DNA of 46,145 nucleotides from Tepidibacillus decaturensis (GCF_001561915.1 NZ_LSKU01000001.1:2581555-2627699), one strand, 5' to 3'; shown: positions 1 through 8,251, numbered from the stretch's first letter. Notes: generated by a model not told the origin, from the sequence alone. Numbers and translations: made by a program.

Positions 1-73
1 TGGGAGACTTCTTTCGGAGGGAAGTTAAAGCATTTTCACCAATCTTTCTTTCAAGATTAGAGGTGATCATCAT
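1..73 (-). CDS. thiM: Probable hydroxyethylthiazole kinase, N-terminal fragment cut by the window edge
   Basis: An open frame starts at an ATG overlapping the last 17 bases of the radical SAM gene and runs off the window edge. It begins MMITSNLERKIGEN and reaches a segment ALTSLRKKSP. The last stretch resembles the start of ThiM proteins, where a helix ending in (K/R)xxSP leads into the conserved LVHxITN motif. ThiM phosphorylates the thiazole alcohol for thiamine salvage. Only 24 residues are visible, there is no strong Shine-Dalgarno sequence, and the decisive motif lies outside the window, so this is a tentative call. Confidence 0.4.
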   Translation of the reverse strand, partial: MMITSNLERKIGENALTSLRKKSP

Positions 74-1046
74 GGAAGATACAATTTTCTTCAAAATATT
101 TGCCTTGCCATGTATCCCTTCTTGCTAATTCTTTATCAATCCCATTTAAAACTTCCCATTTCTTCAATGTCCATAATGGTTCTACTAAAAGATCTGGTGG
201 GCCATCTCCTGTTAAACGATGAACAACCATCTCAGGAGGCAAAATTTCAATCATATCTACGACCAACTTGGTGTATTCCTCACGATTCATAAAAGTTAAT
301 TTGCCTTCCCGATATAATTTCATCATCGGTGTTTTTCTCAAGAGATGAAGCATATGGATTTTTATACCTTGAACAGGCATCTGGGCTACAGCTTTTGCCG
401 TTTCCATCATTTCTTCTTCACTTTCTCCAGGCAAATTCACAATAATATGAACCACTACATTAATATTCCGTTCTCTTAATTTACGAACGCCATCTAAAAA
501 AACTTCATAACTATGGGCTCTGTTTATCAATTGTTGGGTATGCTCATGAATGGTTTGTAGACCCAATTCGACCCAGAGGTTTGTTTTATGATTCATTTCC
601 TCTAGTAAATCAAGAACATCATCTGGCAAACAATCTGGGCGAGTAGCAATGGATAGGCCAACAACTCCTTCTTCCTCTAAGATTGCTTCATACATCTCTC
701 GTAATTCGTTTACAGGAGCATACGTATTAGAGAAGGCCTGAAAATAGCCAATATATTTTGCCTTCGGCCACTTTTCATGCATCTTATCTCGTACTTCTCT
801 AAATTGCTGTTTTAATTCTATTCTTCTATCTCCAGCAAAATCGCCGGATCCACGAGCACTACAAAAAATACAACCTCCTGTAGCCACTGAACCATCACGG
901 TTTGGACAAGTAAATCCACCATCTAACATCACTTTAAATACTTTTTCTCCAAATTTCTGGCGATAATCATAATTTAATGTATGATAACGTTTGTTCCCCC
1001 ATAAGCGAGGAACCTGCTCTTGAACACTTGTTGTTGATTTGATCAT
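57..1046 (-). CDS. ytqA: TIGR01212-family radical SAM protein (YtqA-like)
   Basis: Radical SAM protein of about 329 residues, close to the size of Bacillus YtqA. Early in the protein a cysteine cluster runs C-P-N-R-D-G, six more residues and then CIFC; this is the family form of the [4Fe-4S]-binding motif. It is followed by SARGSGDFAGD, typical of this family, and by motifs of an Elp3/MiaB-like core (EEEGVVGLSIATRPDCLP, VELGLQTIHE). The substrate is not known with certainty; a tRNA- or cofactor-modifying role is inferred from the fold. A TTG at 1073 and an ATG at 1061 are also in frame. I chose the ATG at 1046 because GGAAG lies eight bases upstream and the remaining protein begins where relatives do. 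It lies about 55 bases downstream of the HAD phosphatase gene, probably in the same transcript. Confidence 0.85.
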   Translation of the reverse strand: MIKSTTSVQEQVPRLWGNKRYHTLNYDYRQKFGEKVFKVMLDGGFTCPNRDGSVATGGCIFCSARGSGDFAGDRRIELKQQFREVRDKMHEKWPKAKYIGYFQAFSNTYAPVNELREMYEAILEEEGVVGLSIATRPDCLPDDVLDLLEEMNHKTNLWVELGLQTIHEHTQQLINRAHSYEVFLDGVRKLRERNINVVVHIIVNLPGESEEEMMETAKAVAQMPVQGIKIHMLHLLRKTPMMKLYREGKLTFMNREEYTKLVVDMIEILPPEMVVHRLTGDGPPDLLVEPLWTLKKWEVLNGIDKELARRDTWQGKYFEENCIFHDDHL

Positions 1047-1101
1047 TACGTAATCTTCCATTCTTGTTTTCAAAATGATATCTACTATTTTAACATACTT
1101 C

Positions 1102-1899
1102 CTATAATAATTTCTGTGCTAACTCAAACAAATCATTTACCACAATTTGTGGCTGAAATGAAGAAAGGTTAAGATCATCTGCTTTGGTTATCCCTGTTAA
1201 TACTAATGCAGTTGATAACCCGGCTTTGATTCCTGCTTGGATATCTGTATGCAGATTATCACCGACCACCCAGATATTTGCCCTAGATAAAGAAGGGGCT
1301 TGACTCATTAGCTTAGTAATGGCGTATTCCATGATGATTGGTGAGGGTTTACCAATCACCACCGGTTCTTTTTTGCTCGCGGCCTGAATCGCTGCTGCAA
1401 TTGAACCCGCTCCTGGTTGAGGCCTTTTGTCAGAAGGAAGAAGATGATCAGGATTTGTTATGATAAACCTTGCCCCTTGGTGGATCAATTGAACAGCTTT
1501 CGTTAATTTTTGATAATTGAACGCTCGATCGATTCCTTGAATAACCGCATCAATCTGTTCCTTTCCCTCATTAATTCCCTCACTAATTTGGATTCCTACC
1601 TCTTCTAGTGCTGCTTCTAATCCAGATTCACCAATCATATATACATTTTTACCTAGTTTGTAGTCAATAATATATTGTGCTGTGGCTTGAGCCGATGTAT
1701 AAATCTCATGCTCATGTGCAGGAATTCCTAGTTTGTTAAGATGATCGGCCACCATCTTAGGTGTCCTTGAAGAGTTGTTGGTTACAAATAGGAATGGAAT
1801 CCCTCTTTCCCTTAAATGTTGAATGAATGATGGGGCATGAGGAATTGCTACTCCACCATGATACATCGTTCCATCTAAATCAATTAAAAATCCTATCAA
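1102..1899 (-). CDS. HAD-superfamily subclass IIA phosphatase (NagD/YutF-like)
   Basis: 265-residue hydrolase of the NagD/AraL/YutF group of HAD phosphatases. Motif I is DLDGTMY at residues 7-13, with the nucleophilic Asp. FVTNNSS follows as motif II, then GKPSP supplying the Lys of motif III, and VVGDNLHTDIQAG as motif IV with the Mg-binding Asp residues. The C2 cap typical of subclass IIA occupies the middle. The natural substrate is unknown; family members dephosphorylate sugar phosphates or p-nitrophenyl phosphate in vitro. The start is TTG at 1899, preceded by AAGGAGG inside the end of the symporter gene, only five bases away. This spacing indicates co-transcription with the symporter. 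Confidence 0.85.
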   Translation of the reverse strand: MIGFLIDLDGTMYHGGVAIPHAPSFIQHLRERGIPFLFVTNNSSRTPKMVADHLNKLGIPAHEHEIYTSAQATAQYIIDYKLGKNVYMIGESGLEAALEEVGIQISEGINEGKEQIDAVIQGIDRAFNYQKLTKAVQLIHQGARFIITNPDHLLPSDKRPQPGAGSIAAAIQAASKKEPVVIGKPSPIIMEYAITKLMSQAPSLSRANIWVVGDNLHTDIQAGIKAGLSTALVLTGITKADDLNLSSFQPQIVVNDLFELAQKLL

Positions 1900-1904
1900 T
1901 CTGA

Positions 1905-3323
1905 TTAAAACCTCCTTGGTTTTGTGAAAAGAACCATCAACAGGATCAAGCCAATCGAAACAATCATCCCAATCGCTTGAGGGGTTAAAATGCCAAACCC
2001 TTTTCCACCCGTAGTATAATTTAGTACCAAAGTAATCCCTATCCCAAGTCCACTTGCCAGAAAAGCAGATAATGTATTGGCCCCCTTTGAATACAGACCG
2101 AATAATAATGGTGCAGTAATCGCAACAGACATTAAAGAATAGAAGATAGACAAACTAGCAATGATATTAGGTAAATATAAGGCTAACACCACACCAGCTA
2201 CGCCACTAACAATAGTAATCATCCGGCTTACTTTCAGCAATTCTTGATTGGAAACCTTTTTATTGATATAGGTTGCATAAATATCCTTTGCTAATGAGGA
2301 TGTAATCATAAATAATACCGCATCAGCAGTGCTTGCCTCGGCAGCAAAAATAGCAGCTAGCGCTAACACGCTGATCCCAACAGGCAGCATTTCTTTCATT
2401 ACCATAGGTAAAGCCATCTCTCGACTTGCTAGTTCAGGGAAAGCGGCAAAAGCCGTCATTCCTATGATGACTGGGATAAAAGCAAAAAATAATTGAATCA
2501 ATCCATTATATGCCGTTCCTTTTTTGACTACCTGCTCATCTTTTGCACCAAAAATCTTCTGAATCAGTCCAGGCGAGATAATAAAAGAAGGTGTTAATAA
2601 AAAGATATAGCCAATAATCGCCTTGATGCCAATTCCGCTAAAAGAGAAATATTGTCGACTTTTCTCTACATCATCTAGATGTTGACTAACTAATTGTACT
2701 AATGAATCCCAACCGCCAATGGAATTGAGAGCAAAAGGCAAAGAGATGATAAAGCCAAACAAAATCATAGATAATTGAAATACATTAACGATCGCTGAGG
2801 ATAAAAGACCGCCGATCACAAAATAAAGACTAACTACAATTGCCCCAATGAGTACACCGACCGTTTTTGAAGTTCCAACAACCACCGTTAAAATCCAAGA
2901 AATCCCAATCAATTGTCCAGCGAATAATGCCAGTGTACCAATGGCCATCATGGCTGCAATCATTAAACGGAAAGAAGTATGATATCGATGTTCAAGATAA
3001 TCACCTAATGTGATAAGATTATATTGTTTTGATAGTCCCCAGATTTTAGGCCCTACTGTATAAGCTAACAGAAAGGAACCAATGGCTGAAGCACCAATCC
3101 ACCACCATGCAGAGACCCCATTGATATAGCCCAAACCCGCTACTCCTACTGTTGACCCAGCCCCAATATTAGCTGAAAGCAAAGTGGTAAATAATAGCCC
3201 AGTGTTTAGTCTACGTCCTCCAACCAAGAAATCTGAGGAATCTTTAATATATCTTTTTGTAAAGATGCCAATGCCAAAAATAATAAGTAGATAAAGAATA
3301 AAACCAAAGACATAAATAGACAT
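1905..3323 (-). CDS. Sodium:solute symporter family transporter (SSS), substrate unknown
   Basis: 472-residue integral membrane protein with about thirteen hydrophobic helices. The amino end (residues 1-45) carries the SSSF signature region with DSSDFLVGGRRL, followed by LLSANIGAGSTVGVAGLGY and KQYNLITLGDYLEHRY, which are typical of sodium:solute symporters related to proline/pantothenate carriers. The family couples uptake of a small organic solute to Na+ entry. Nothing nearby identifies the substrate. The ATG is preceded by AGAGGGATGG. It sits 24 bases downstream of the M50 protease gene and five bases before the HAD phosphatase gene, so the three probably form one operon. Confidence 0.85.
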   Translation of the reverse strand: MSIYVFGFILYLLIIFGIGIFTKRYIKDSSDFLVGGRRLNTGLLFTTLLSANIGAGSTVGVAGLGYINGVSAWWWIGASAIGSFLLAYTVGPKIWGLSKQYNLITLGDYLEHRYHTSFRLMIAAMMAIGTLALFAGQLIGISWILTVVVGTSKTVGVLIGAIVVSLYFVIGGLLSSAIVNVFQLSMILFGFIISLPFALNSIGGWDSLVQLVSQHLDDVEKSRQYFSFSGIGIKAIIGYIFLLTPSFIISPGLIQKIFGAKDEQVVKKGTAYNGLIQLFFAFIPVIIGMTAFAAFPELASREMALPMVMKEMLPVGISVLALAAIFAAEASTADAVLFMITSSLAKDIYATYINKKVSNQELLKVSRMITIVSGVAGVVLALYLPNIIASLSIFYSLMSVAITAPLLFGLYSKGANTLSAFLASGLGIGITLVLNYTTGGKGFGILTPQAIGMIVSIGLILLMVLFTKPRRF

Positions 3324-3347
3324 TACGCCATCCCTCTTATCTATAAA

Positions 3348-4028
3348 TTACAAGCTAAAGATGAAAAGAAATAAATTCTCCAATGAATTAAAGATGATTG
3401 GTTGGATAATATCAAAGATTGAGCCAAACACAAAATCCCCAACAGGTGTGATAAATAAAATGAGGAAAATAAACAAACTATAATGTTCATATTGAATAAG
3501 TTTTGATCTGACTTGACTTGGTGCTAAATCCTCGATCACTCGATAACCATCAAGTGGAGGAAGTGGGATTAAATTAAATATAAATAACACCACATTTAAA
3601 TTGATCAAAATTGTAAATAATGGAATAAGAACATCTATTGCCCTAGCGCTTAATTGAGCAAGTATTCCAATAGCATCAAGTGCAAACCATAATCCCATAG
3701 CGATGGTAGCCACCAATAAGTTACTGATCGGGCCTGCAATGGATACTAAAACACCAGCAAGTCGTTTATTCTTAAAAAAGAAGTAATTCACAGGAACTGG
3801 TTTTGCCCAACCTAATCCAGCAATAAATATTAAAATCGTTCCAATCGGGTCTAAATGAACCGCGGGATTTAATGTCAATCGGCCTTGATTTTTAGCAGTA
3901 GGATCGCCAAATTTATACGCAACAAAGGCATGGCTAAATTCATGTACAGTAAAAGCGACAATTAGTGCAAAAATAACATAAGGTAATTGGTTGATAGGAT
4001 AATATAAAAAACGTTGTAATGTCTCCAT
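3348..4028 (-). CDS. Site-2-protease-like M50 family membrane metalloprotease
   Basis: 226-residue membrane protein of the short, PDZ-less M50 family (like Bacillus YwhC). The zinc-binding HEFSH motif lies at residues 29-33 within the first membrane segment. The conserved GRLTLNPAVHLDPIGT follows, and the second active-site motif region NLIPLPPLDGYRV contains the Asp zinc ligand. Four to six membrane segments are evident. Substrates of these short members are mostly unknown. A longer reading from a TTG at 4046 exists, but AAGGTGGTG lies just upstream of the ATG at 4028 and the protein then starts at the first amphipathic segment. It is the first gene of the minus-strand run, with a sigma-A-like promoter at 4050-4078. 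Confidence 0.85.
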   Translation of the reverse strand: METLQRFLYYPINQLPYVIFALIVAFTVHEFSHAFVAYKFGDPTAKNQGRLTLNPAVHLDPIGTILIFIAGLGWAKPVPVNYFFFKNKRLAGVLVSIAGPISNLLVATIAMGLWFALDAIGILAQLSARAIDVLIPLFTILINLNVVLFIFNLIPLPPLDGYRVIEDLAPSQVRSKLIQYEHYSLFIFLILFITPVGDFVFGSIFDIIQPIIFNSLENLFLFIFSL

Positions 4029-4049
4029 TTTCTTCACCACCTTCAACCT

Positions 4050-4078
4050 ATTATAGCTAAAATGAATTGAGAAGTAAA
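4050..4078 (-). promoter_or_regulatory. Sigma-A-type promoter for the M50 protease operon
   Basis: On the minus strand TTTACT at 4073-4078 is separated by 17 bases from a perfect TATAAT at 4050-4055. The -10 lies about 22 bases before the chosen start codon at 4028. The -35 matches consensus at four of six positions. This is the only candidate promoter seen in the short divergent gap to the carbonic anhydrase gene. Confidence 0.55.
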
Positions 4079-4103
4079 AAACTTTAGCAAAGGAGCAATA
4101 GAA

Positions 4104-4664
4104 ATGGAAAAACTTTATGAAATTTTAGCGTTTAATGAAACGTTTGTCGAAAATACTGAATATGAAAGATATCAGACAAGCAAGTTCCCCAACAAGAAAA
4201 TAGTGGTCTTAACCTGTATGGATACCCGTTTGGTGGAACTACTTCCCCAAGCGATGAACATAAAAAATGGAGATATTAAAATGATAAAAAATGCAGGAGC
4301 GATTGTTTCTCATCCATTTGGAAGTGCGATGAAAAGTATTCTTGTTGCGCTATATGAGCTTCAGGCAGAGGAGGTAATGGTGATCGGCCATTATGACTGT
4401 GGTATGAGCCAAATTGATAGTAAGCAAATGATTAAACATATGAAGGAAAGAAGTATATCTGAAGAAGTGATCAATACACTGGAACATTCAGGTATTCCTC
4501 TTGTTGAATGGTTATCTGGATTTGAAAGTGTGGAGGAGAATGTAAAACATAGTGTTCAAGTCATTAAAAACCATCCCTTATTACCAAAGGGGACCCCTGT
4601 TCATGGACTAATTATCGATCCACATACAGGCAGATTAGATTTGATTGTAGATGGGTATAAATAA
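4104..4664 (+). CDS. Beta-class carbonic anhydrase (YtiB-like)
   Basis: 186-residue enzyme that interconverts CO2 and bicarbonate in the cytoplasm. The zinc ligands and catalytic dyad are in place: Cys38, Asp40 and Arg42 in LTCMDTRL, then His96 and Cys99 in VIGHYDCGM. Length and motif spacing fit the small beta-carbonic anhydrases of Bacillales such as YtiB. The start ATG follows AAAGGAGCAATAGAA. The gene is transcribed divergently from the M50 protease operon and ends in its own terminator. Confidence 0.9.
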   Translation: MEKLYEILAFNETFVENTEYERYQTSKFPNKKIVVLTCMDTRLVELLPQAMNIKNGDIKMIKNAGAIVSHPFGSAMKSILVALYELQAEEVMVIGHYDCGMSQIDSKQMIKHMKERSISEEVINTLEHSGIPLVEWLSGFESVEENVKHSVQVIKNHPLLPKGTPVHGLIIDPHTGRLDLIVDGYK

Positions 4665-4697
4665 GGGGATTAGGCTACACCTAGTCCCCTTTTTTTC
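4663..4697 (+). terminator. Intrinsic terminator after carbonic anhydrase
   Basis: An 11-bp stem (4663-4673 with 4681-4691, one T-G wobble) encloses a seven-base loop and runs into a T tract. It overlaps the stop region of the carbonic anhydrase gene. The opposite strand lacks a good T run, so it mainly serves the plus strand and leaves the converging pheA end without a clear terminator. Confidence 0.85.
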
Positions 4698-4710
4698 TTA
4701 AGTTTATTCC

Positions 4711-5844
4711 CTAATAGTTTCCGATGATTTTTAAATTAATGATATTCTCTTGTAATTCCTCAATTGCTCGTTGTATTTGTTTATCTAATAAATTCCCTTC
4801 AACATCCACATAAAAATGATATTTCCATGGTTGGTTAGGAATTGGCCTTGATTCTAATTTAACAAGGTTAATACCGTGTTTTGTAAAAATTCCTAAACTA
4901 TCATACAGTGATCCAACATTATGTCGTAAAGAATAGATCAAACTTATTTTTTTACTTTCTTCACTCAATTCCACTTTTCTCCCTACGATGATAAAACGAG
5001 TCCAATTTTCTTGATTGGTTTGAATATTGTTCTTTAATACCTTTAAGCCATATAATTCGGCTGCTTCCTTACTTGCAATCGCCGCTTTACTTGTCTCGTT
5101 CAATTCTTTAATGAGTTTTGCACTTGCTGCTGTATTATCATAAGTGATCAATTTCCAATCAGGATGCTGATCTAAAAAGGATTTGCATTGACGGAATCCC
5201 TGGATATGGGAATATACCTCAACAATTGATTCTTCGGTCGCCCCTTCAACACTAAGAAGATGATGTTCAATCGGTAAGATTTCTTCACCTACAATATATA
5301 AATCGTATTTTAGCAGAAGGTCATAAACTTCATGAATACCCCCTGTTGATGAATTTTCAATCGGTAATACCCCATAGTCGGCATTCCCCTCTACTAATGC
5401 CTTAAACACATCCTCAAATTTTTCAAAATGAAGAACGGTTTCTTTATTACCAAAATATTTTTTTAAGGCTTGATGGCCAAATGCACCTGGTTCACCCTGA
5501 AAAGCGATTGTTTTTTTGCTTAATGGTTCCCCAATTGGAAGTAAAATCGATTCTCCTATCAAAAGCAGATCTGACAGATTCCACTTTTTAGCCTGAATCT
5601 GTCTACTTAATTTCATGATAATTCGATATAATTCCTGAATTTCTTGAGTTAGTTCTTTATCTTGTAGATGTCGAACCACTTTATCCAAAACGAGTTGTTC
5701 TCGATCTTGTTGCAGGATAGGAAGCCCAAGCTCTTGTTTGATTTCTAAGGCTTCTAATGCTTTTTTTATTCTTTTTTCAAAGTATTCAACGATTTGTTGA
5801 TCATATTGATCAATTTCAGCTCTTATTTGGTCTAACCGTTCCAT
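4711..5844 (-). CDS. pheA: Bifunctional chorismate mutase / prephenate dehydratase (P-protein)
   Basis: 377-residue two-step enzyme of phenylalanine synthesis: chorismate to prephenate, then prephenate to phenylpyruvate. Residues 1-90 form an AroQ-type chorismate mutase helix bundle (ERLDQIRAEIDQYDQQI at the start). Residues about 110-290 are the prephenate dehydratase domain, with IENSSTGGIHEVYDLL and the catalytic TRF motif at 282-284. Residues about 298-375 are an ACT domain with the Phe-binding ESRP motif at 331-334, so feedback inhibition by phenylalanine is expected. Bacillus subtilis keeps mutase and dehydratase separate, so this fusion is notable. It lies 25 bases downstream of aroF and should share its attenuator-controlled transcript. 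Confidence 0.93.
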   Translation of the reverse strand: MERLDQIRAEIDQYDQQIVEYFEKRIKKALEALEIKQELGLPILQQDREQLVLDKVVRHLQDKELTQEIQELYRIIMKLSRQIQAKKWNLSDLLLIGESILLPIGEPLSKKTIAFQGEPGAFGHQALKKYFGNKETVLHFEKFEDVFKALVEGNADYGVLPIENSSTGGIHEVYDLLLKYDLYIVGEEILPIEHHLLSVEGATEESIVEVYSHIQGFRQCKSFLDQHPDWKLITYDNTAASAKLIKELNETSKAAIASKEAAELYGLKVLKNNIQTNQENWTRFIIVGRKVELSEESKKISLIYSLRHNVGSLYDSLGIFTKHGINLVKLESRPIPNQPWKYHFYVDVEGNLLDKQIQRAIEELQENIINLKIIGNY

Positions 5845-5869
5845 GTTTCGTACCTCTTTTTCAAAGAAA

Positions 5870-6883
5870 TTAGATTTTACGACCCATTACATCTGCCATT
5901 TTCTTCAGATCATTGATTAAGTCATCAAACATCGGTAAGGTTAGTTGCTGGGCTGCATCGCTTAAAGCAATTTCTGGTTGTTGATGGACCTCAACAATAA
6001 TTCCATCGGCTCCTACAGCCATTGCTGCTCTTGCAAGTGGAATCACCCAATCTCTTTTTCCTGCAGCATGACTTGGATCAACAATCACTGGCAAATGACT
6101 TAATTTTTTTACAACCGGGATAGAGCTTAAGTCTAACGTATTTCTGGTATATTTCTCAAAGGTACGAATACCTCTTTCACATAAAATGACGTTCTCGTTT
6201 CCTTCAGACAAAATATATTCAGCCGCTAATAACCACTCTTCAATCGTAGCAGAAGCACCTCTTTTTAACAAAACAGGCTTATTGGTTTTACCGATTTCTT
6301 TTAATAGTTGGAAGTTCTGCATATTCCTTGCACCAACCTGTAAGACGTCAGAATACTCACTCACAACCCCAACTAAATCAGGAGAGATAACCTCTGTTAC
6401 AATGGGTAAAGAAGTATGCTCTTTAGCCATTTTTAATAATTGTAGTCCTTCTTCCTGTAATCCTTGAAAACCATATGGCGAGGTTCTCGGTTTATATGCC
6501 CCACCTCGAAGCATATGGGCACCTGATTCCTTAACACCTTGAGCCACAGTCATTATCTGCTCTTCACTTTCAACAGAACATGGGCCGGCAATGATTGTAA
6601 AAGAGTCGCCACCTACTTGTTGGTTCTCAATCTTTACTGTTGAGTTCTCAGGATGGAATAAACGATTGGCCAATTTAAAAGGTTGTTGTACTCTAATTAC
6701 TTTTTCAACAATATCAATGGATTCTAACTTACTGGTATCTAATCTTTGTGTATCACCAATTAATCCTAGTATTGTTAAATCCTGTCCACGACTCACATGA
6801 ACTAATACACCCATTTTCTCAATCTTTTCACTTACCTTACTTACCTGCTCTTCATTTACTCCGCTTTTTAATACAACGATCAT
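5870..6883 (-). CDS. aroF: 3-deoxy-7-phosphoheptulonate (DAHP) synthase, class I-beta
   Basis: 337-residue enzyme that condenses phosphoenolpyruvate and erythrose 4-phosphate in the first step of the shikimate pathway. Residues 1-70 form the ferredoxin/ACT-like regulatory domain found in Thermotoga-type I-beta enzymes, not an AroQ mutase fusion as in B. subtilis AroA. The catalytic barrel follows with FTIIAGPCSVES, LRGGAYKPRTSPY, LKRGASATIEEW and IVDPSHAAGKR, which hold the substrate-phosphate and metal ligands. The start ATG follows AAAAAGGAGG. The gene sits directly behind a leader peptide and terminator (6911-7089), so its transcription is probably attenuated by aromatic amino acid supply. 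Confidence 0.93.
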   Translation of the reverse strand: MIVVLKSGVNEEQVSKVSEKIEKMGVLVHVSRGQDLTILGLIGDTQRLDTSKLESIDIVEKVIRVQQPFKLANRLFHPENSTVKIENQQVGGDSFTIIAGPCSVESEEQIMTVAQGVKESGAHMLRGGAYKPRTSPYGFQGLQEEGLQLLKMAKEHTSLPIVTEVISPDLVGVVSEYSDVLQVGARNMQNFQLLKEIGKTNKPVLLKRGASATIEEWLLAAEYILSEGNENVILCERGIRTFEKYTRNTLDLSSIPVVKKLSHLPVIVDPSHAAGKRDWVIPLARAAMAVGADGIIVEVHQQPEIALSDAAQQLTLPMFDDLINDLKKMADVMGRKI

Positions 6884-6910
6884 AATGACGCCTCCTTTTT
6901 ATTTTTTGGT

Positions 6911-6938
6911 AAAAAAATAGAGGCTCTAATGAGCCTCT
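6911..6938 (-). terminator. Attenuator terminator upstream of aroF
   Basis: On the minus strand AGAGGCTC (6931-6938), a four-base loop and GAGCCTCT (6919-6926) form a perfect 8-bp stem followed by one A and seven Ts (6911-6917). It lies after the stop codon of the Phe/Tyr-rich leader peptide and before the aroF ribosome binding site. That position is expected for an attenuator rather than an end-of-operon terminator. Confidence 0.85.
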
Positions 6939-6963
6939 TATGAATAAATTCAAGATTAAGCTT

Positions 6964-7089
6964 TTATTCAATACTCATTAAAAAAGGTAGTTTTCGTTTT
7001 TTATAACCCAAAAAACCAGCGCTAAAATAAAAGCCCCAGCTAAAAAAGTAGTTATAAAATCGATTCCCTTTTTTAATATTCGTAAGCAT
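6964..7089 (-). CDS. Aromatic-amino-acid leader peptide controlling aroF-pheA attenuation
   Basis: 41-codon open frame with ATG at 7089 and GGAG seven bases upstream. Twelve of its 41 residues are aromatic: seven Phe, four Tyr and one Trp. Residues 11-22 read FYNYFFSWGFYF. It lies between a consensus promoter (7137-7165) and an intrinsic terminator (6911-6938) just ahead of aroF. In leader-peptide attenuation a ribosome stalled at codons for the scarce amino acid lets an antiterminator fold form. Within the leader RNA, nine bases at the aromatic codon cluster (7026-7034) are fully complementary to nine at the stop codon (6960-6968). This is a candidate for the pairing that stalling would disrupt. 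The role is inferred from composition and layout. Confidence 0.8.
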   Translation of the reverse strand: MLTNIKKGNRFYNYFFSWGFYFSAGFLGYKKRKLPFLMSIE

Positions 7090-7136
7090 GGTTTAACTCC
7101 AACGCCTTTCTTGAACAGTTGTGAAAATTTAAACTA

Positions 7137-7165
7137 ATTTTAACCCTTTAAAGTGTGTGTGTCAA
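7137..7165 (-). promoter_or_regulatory. Sigma-A promoter of the aroF leader
   Basis: TTGACA (7160-7165) and TAAAAT (7137-7142) are separated by exactly 17 bases on the minus strand. The -10 lies about 47 bases before the leader peptide start. The -35 lies just beyond the tyrA stop codon, so aroF has its own promoter but can also receive read-through from tyrA. Confidence 0.8.
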
Positions 7166-7168
7166 CCC

Positions 7169-8251
7169 TTATTTAAAAACAAGATATTCATGTTTTTGTA
7201 AAACTTGATAAGCAGAGACTTGATCTAAACGATTTTCAAGAATAATTTTTAGGCAACCATTTTCAAATTCCCGATTATGAATGATTCCGATATTTTTAAT
7301 ATTGATCTGATGTTCGTAAAGTAAGGTTGAGATCTTGGCAATCATGCCAGGCCGATCTTCGATATCTACAATTAAAGCATATTGCTTGGGGATATCTGTG
7401 TTTACCGTATCTACGATTTGGTCTCTCATCTCTTTTGCCTTTGAAAAATAGGTAAACAGATAATCGTTGTTCTCTTCACGTAATCGTTGTTTATATTCAT
7501 CAATGGTTGTAAGAAGCTGTTTTAATACTAGATCGATTTTTTCTTTATTACTCAAACTAATATGTTGCCATAAATGAGGACTTGATGAAGCAATACGTGT
7601 AATATCTTTAAATCCTCCAGCTGCTAATTTGATTAACACCTCTTTATGATCAAACTCTTTTATCATATGCACCAATGCAGAAGCTATAATATGCGGAACA
7701 TGACTAATAACAGCTGTAAATAAGTCATGCTGTTCTGCATCCATGGTAATTGGCATCGCCCCAATCGCATCGATCATTTCATATAAAAGGGTGATTTTTT
7801 CTTCTTTGGATTGCTCTAATGGTGTGAGAATAAAATAGGCATTTTCAAACAAATGGCCTTTTGAATGGATATAACCGGATTTTTCCGAGCCAACCATTGG
7901 ATGCCCACCTATAAAATCATAGTTTACCTTTGCTGCTAGCTGCATAACTTGCCCTTTGGTACTACCAATATCGATGACAGTAGCCGTATCCTTTACTTTG
8001 CCATCAATTCTTTCCATCCATTGTAAGGTGATTTCAATCGGTGTACAAAAGATAATCAGATCAAAAACTTCCCAAGATAAGGTTTCTAAATGATTTAATC
8101 CATATTGGATTGTTCGTTCGGCCATAGCAGTTTCTATAGTTGTTTGATCTTGGTCCACTCCCGTAATGGTTACATCCCACTTACTTTGTAATGCCTTTGC
8201 TAAAGATCCCCCCATAAGACCTAGACCAATGATTGCAATTTGTTTTCCCAA
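7169..8251 (-). CDS. tyrA: Prephenate dehydrogenase with C-terminal ACT domain
   Basis: 360-residue NAD-dependent enzyme converting prephenate to 4-hydroxyphenylpyruvate for tyrosine synthesis. The Rossmann motif GLGLMGGSL starts at residue 9. The substrate region GGHPMVGSEKSG and the helical domain segment ISHVPHIIASALVH follow. The last 70 residues form an ACT domain (LIVDIEDRPGMIAKISTLL). The frame stays open about 100 codons upstream, but that part is Lys/Asn-rich and unlike any TyrA. The start chosen is TTG at 8251, preceded by GGGAGAAGGAGA, which puts the Rossmann strand at the amino end as in homologues. It stands upstream of the attenuator-controlled aroF-pheA unit, forming an aromatic amino acid cluster. 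Confidence 0.92.
   Translation of the reverse strand: MGKQIAIIGLGLMGGSLAKALQSKWDVTITGVDQDQTTIETAMAERTIQYGLNHLETLSWEVFDLIIFCTPIEITLQWMERIDGKVKDTATVIDIGSTKGQVMQLAAKVNYDFIGGHPMVGSEKSGYIHSKGHLFENAYFILTPLEQSKEEKITLLYEMIDAIGAMPITMDAEQHDLFTAVISHVPHIIASALVHMIKEFDHKEVLIKLAAGGFKDITRIASSSPHLWQHISLSNKEKIDLVLKQLLTTIDEYKQRLREENNDYLFTYFSKAKEMRDQIVDTVNTDIPKQYALIVDIEDRPGMIAKISTLLYEHQINIKNIGIIHNREFENGCLKIILENRLDQVSAYQVLQKHEYLVFK

Noticed and set aside
7141-7165. The GT repeat tract upstream of aroF as a microsatellite or phase-variable tract
   Set aside because: Only a short TGTGTGTGTG; it lies in the promoter -35/spacer and is too short for reliable slippage claims.
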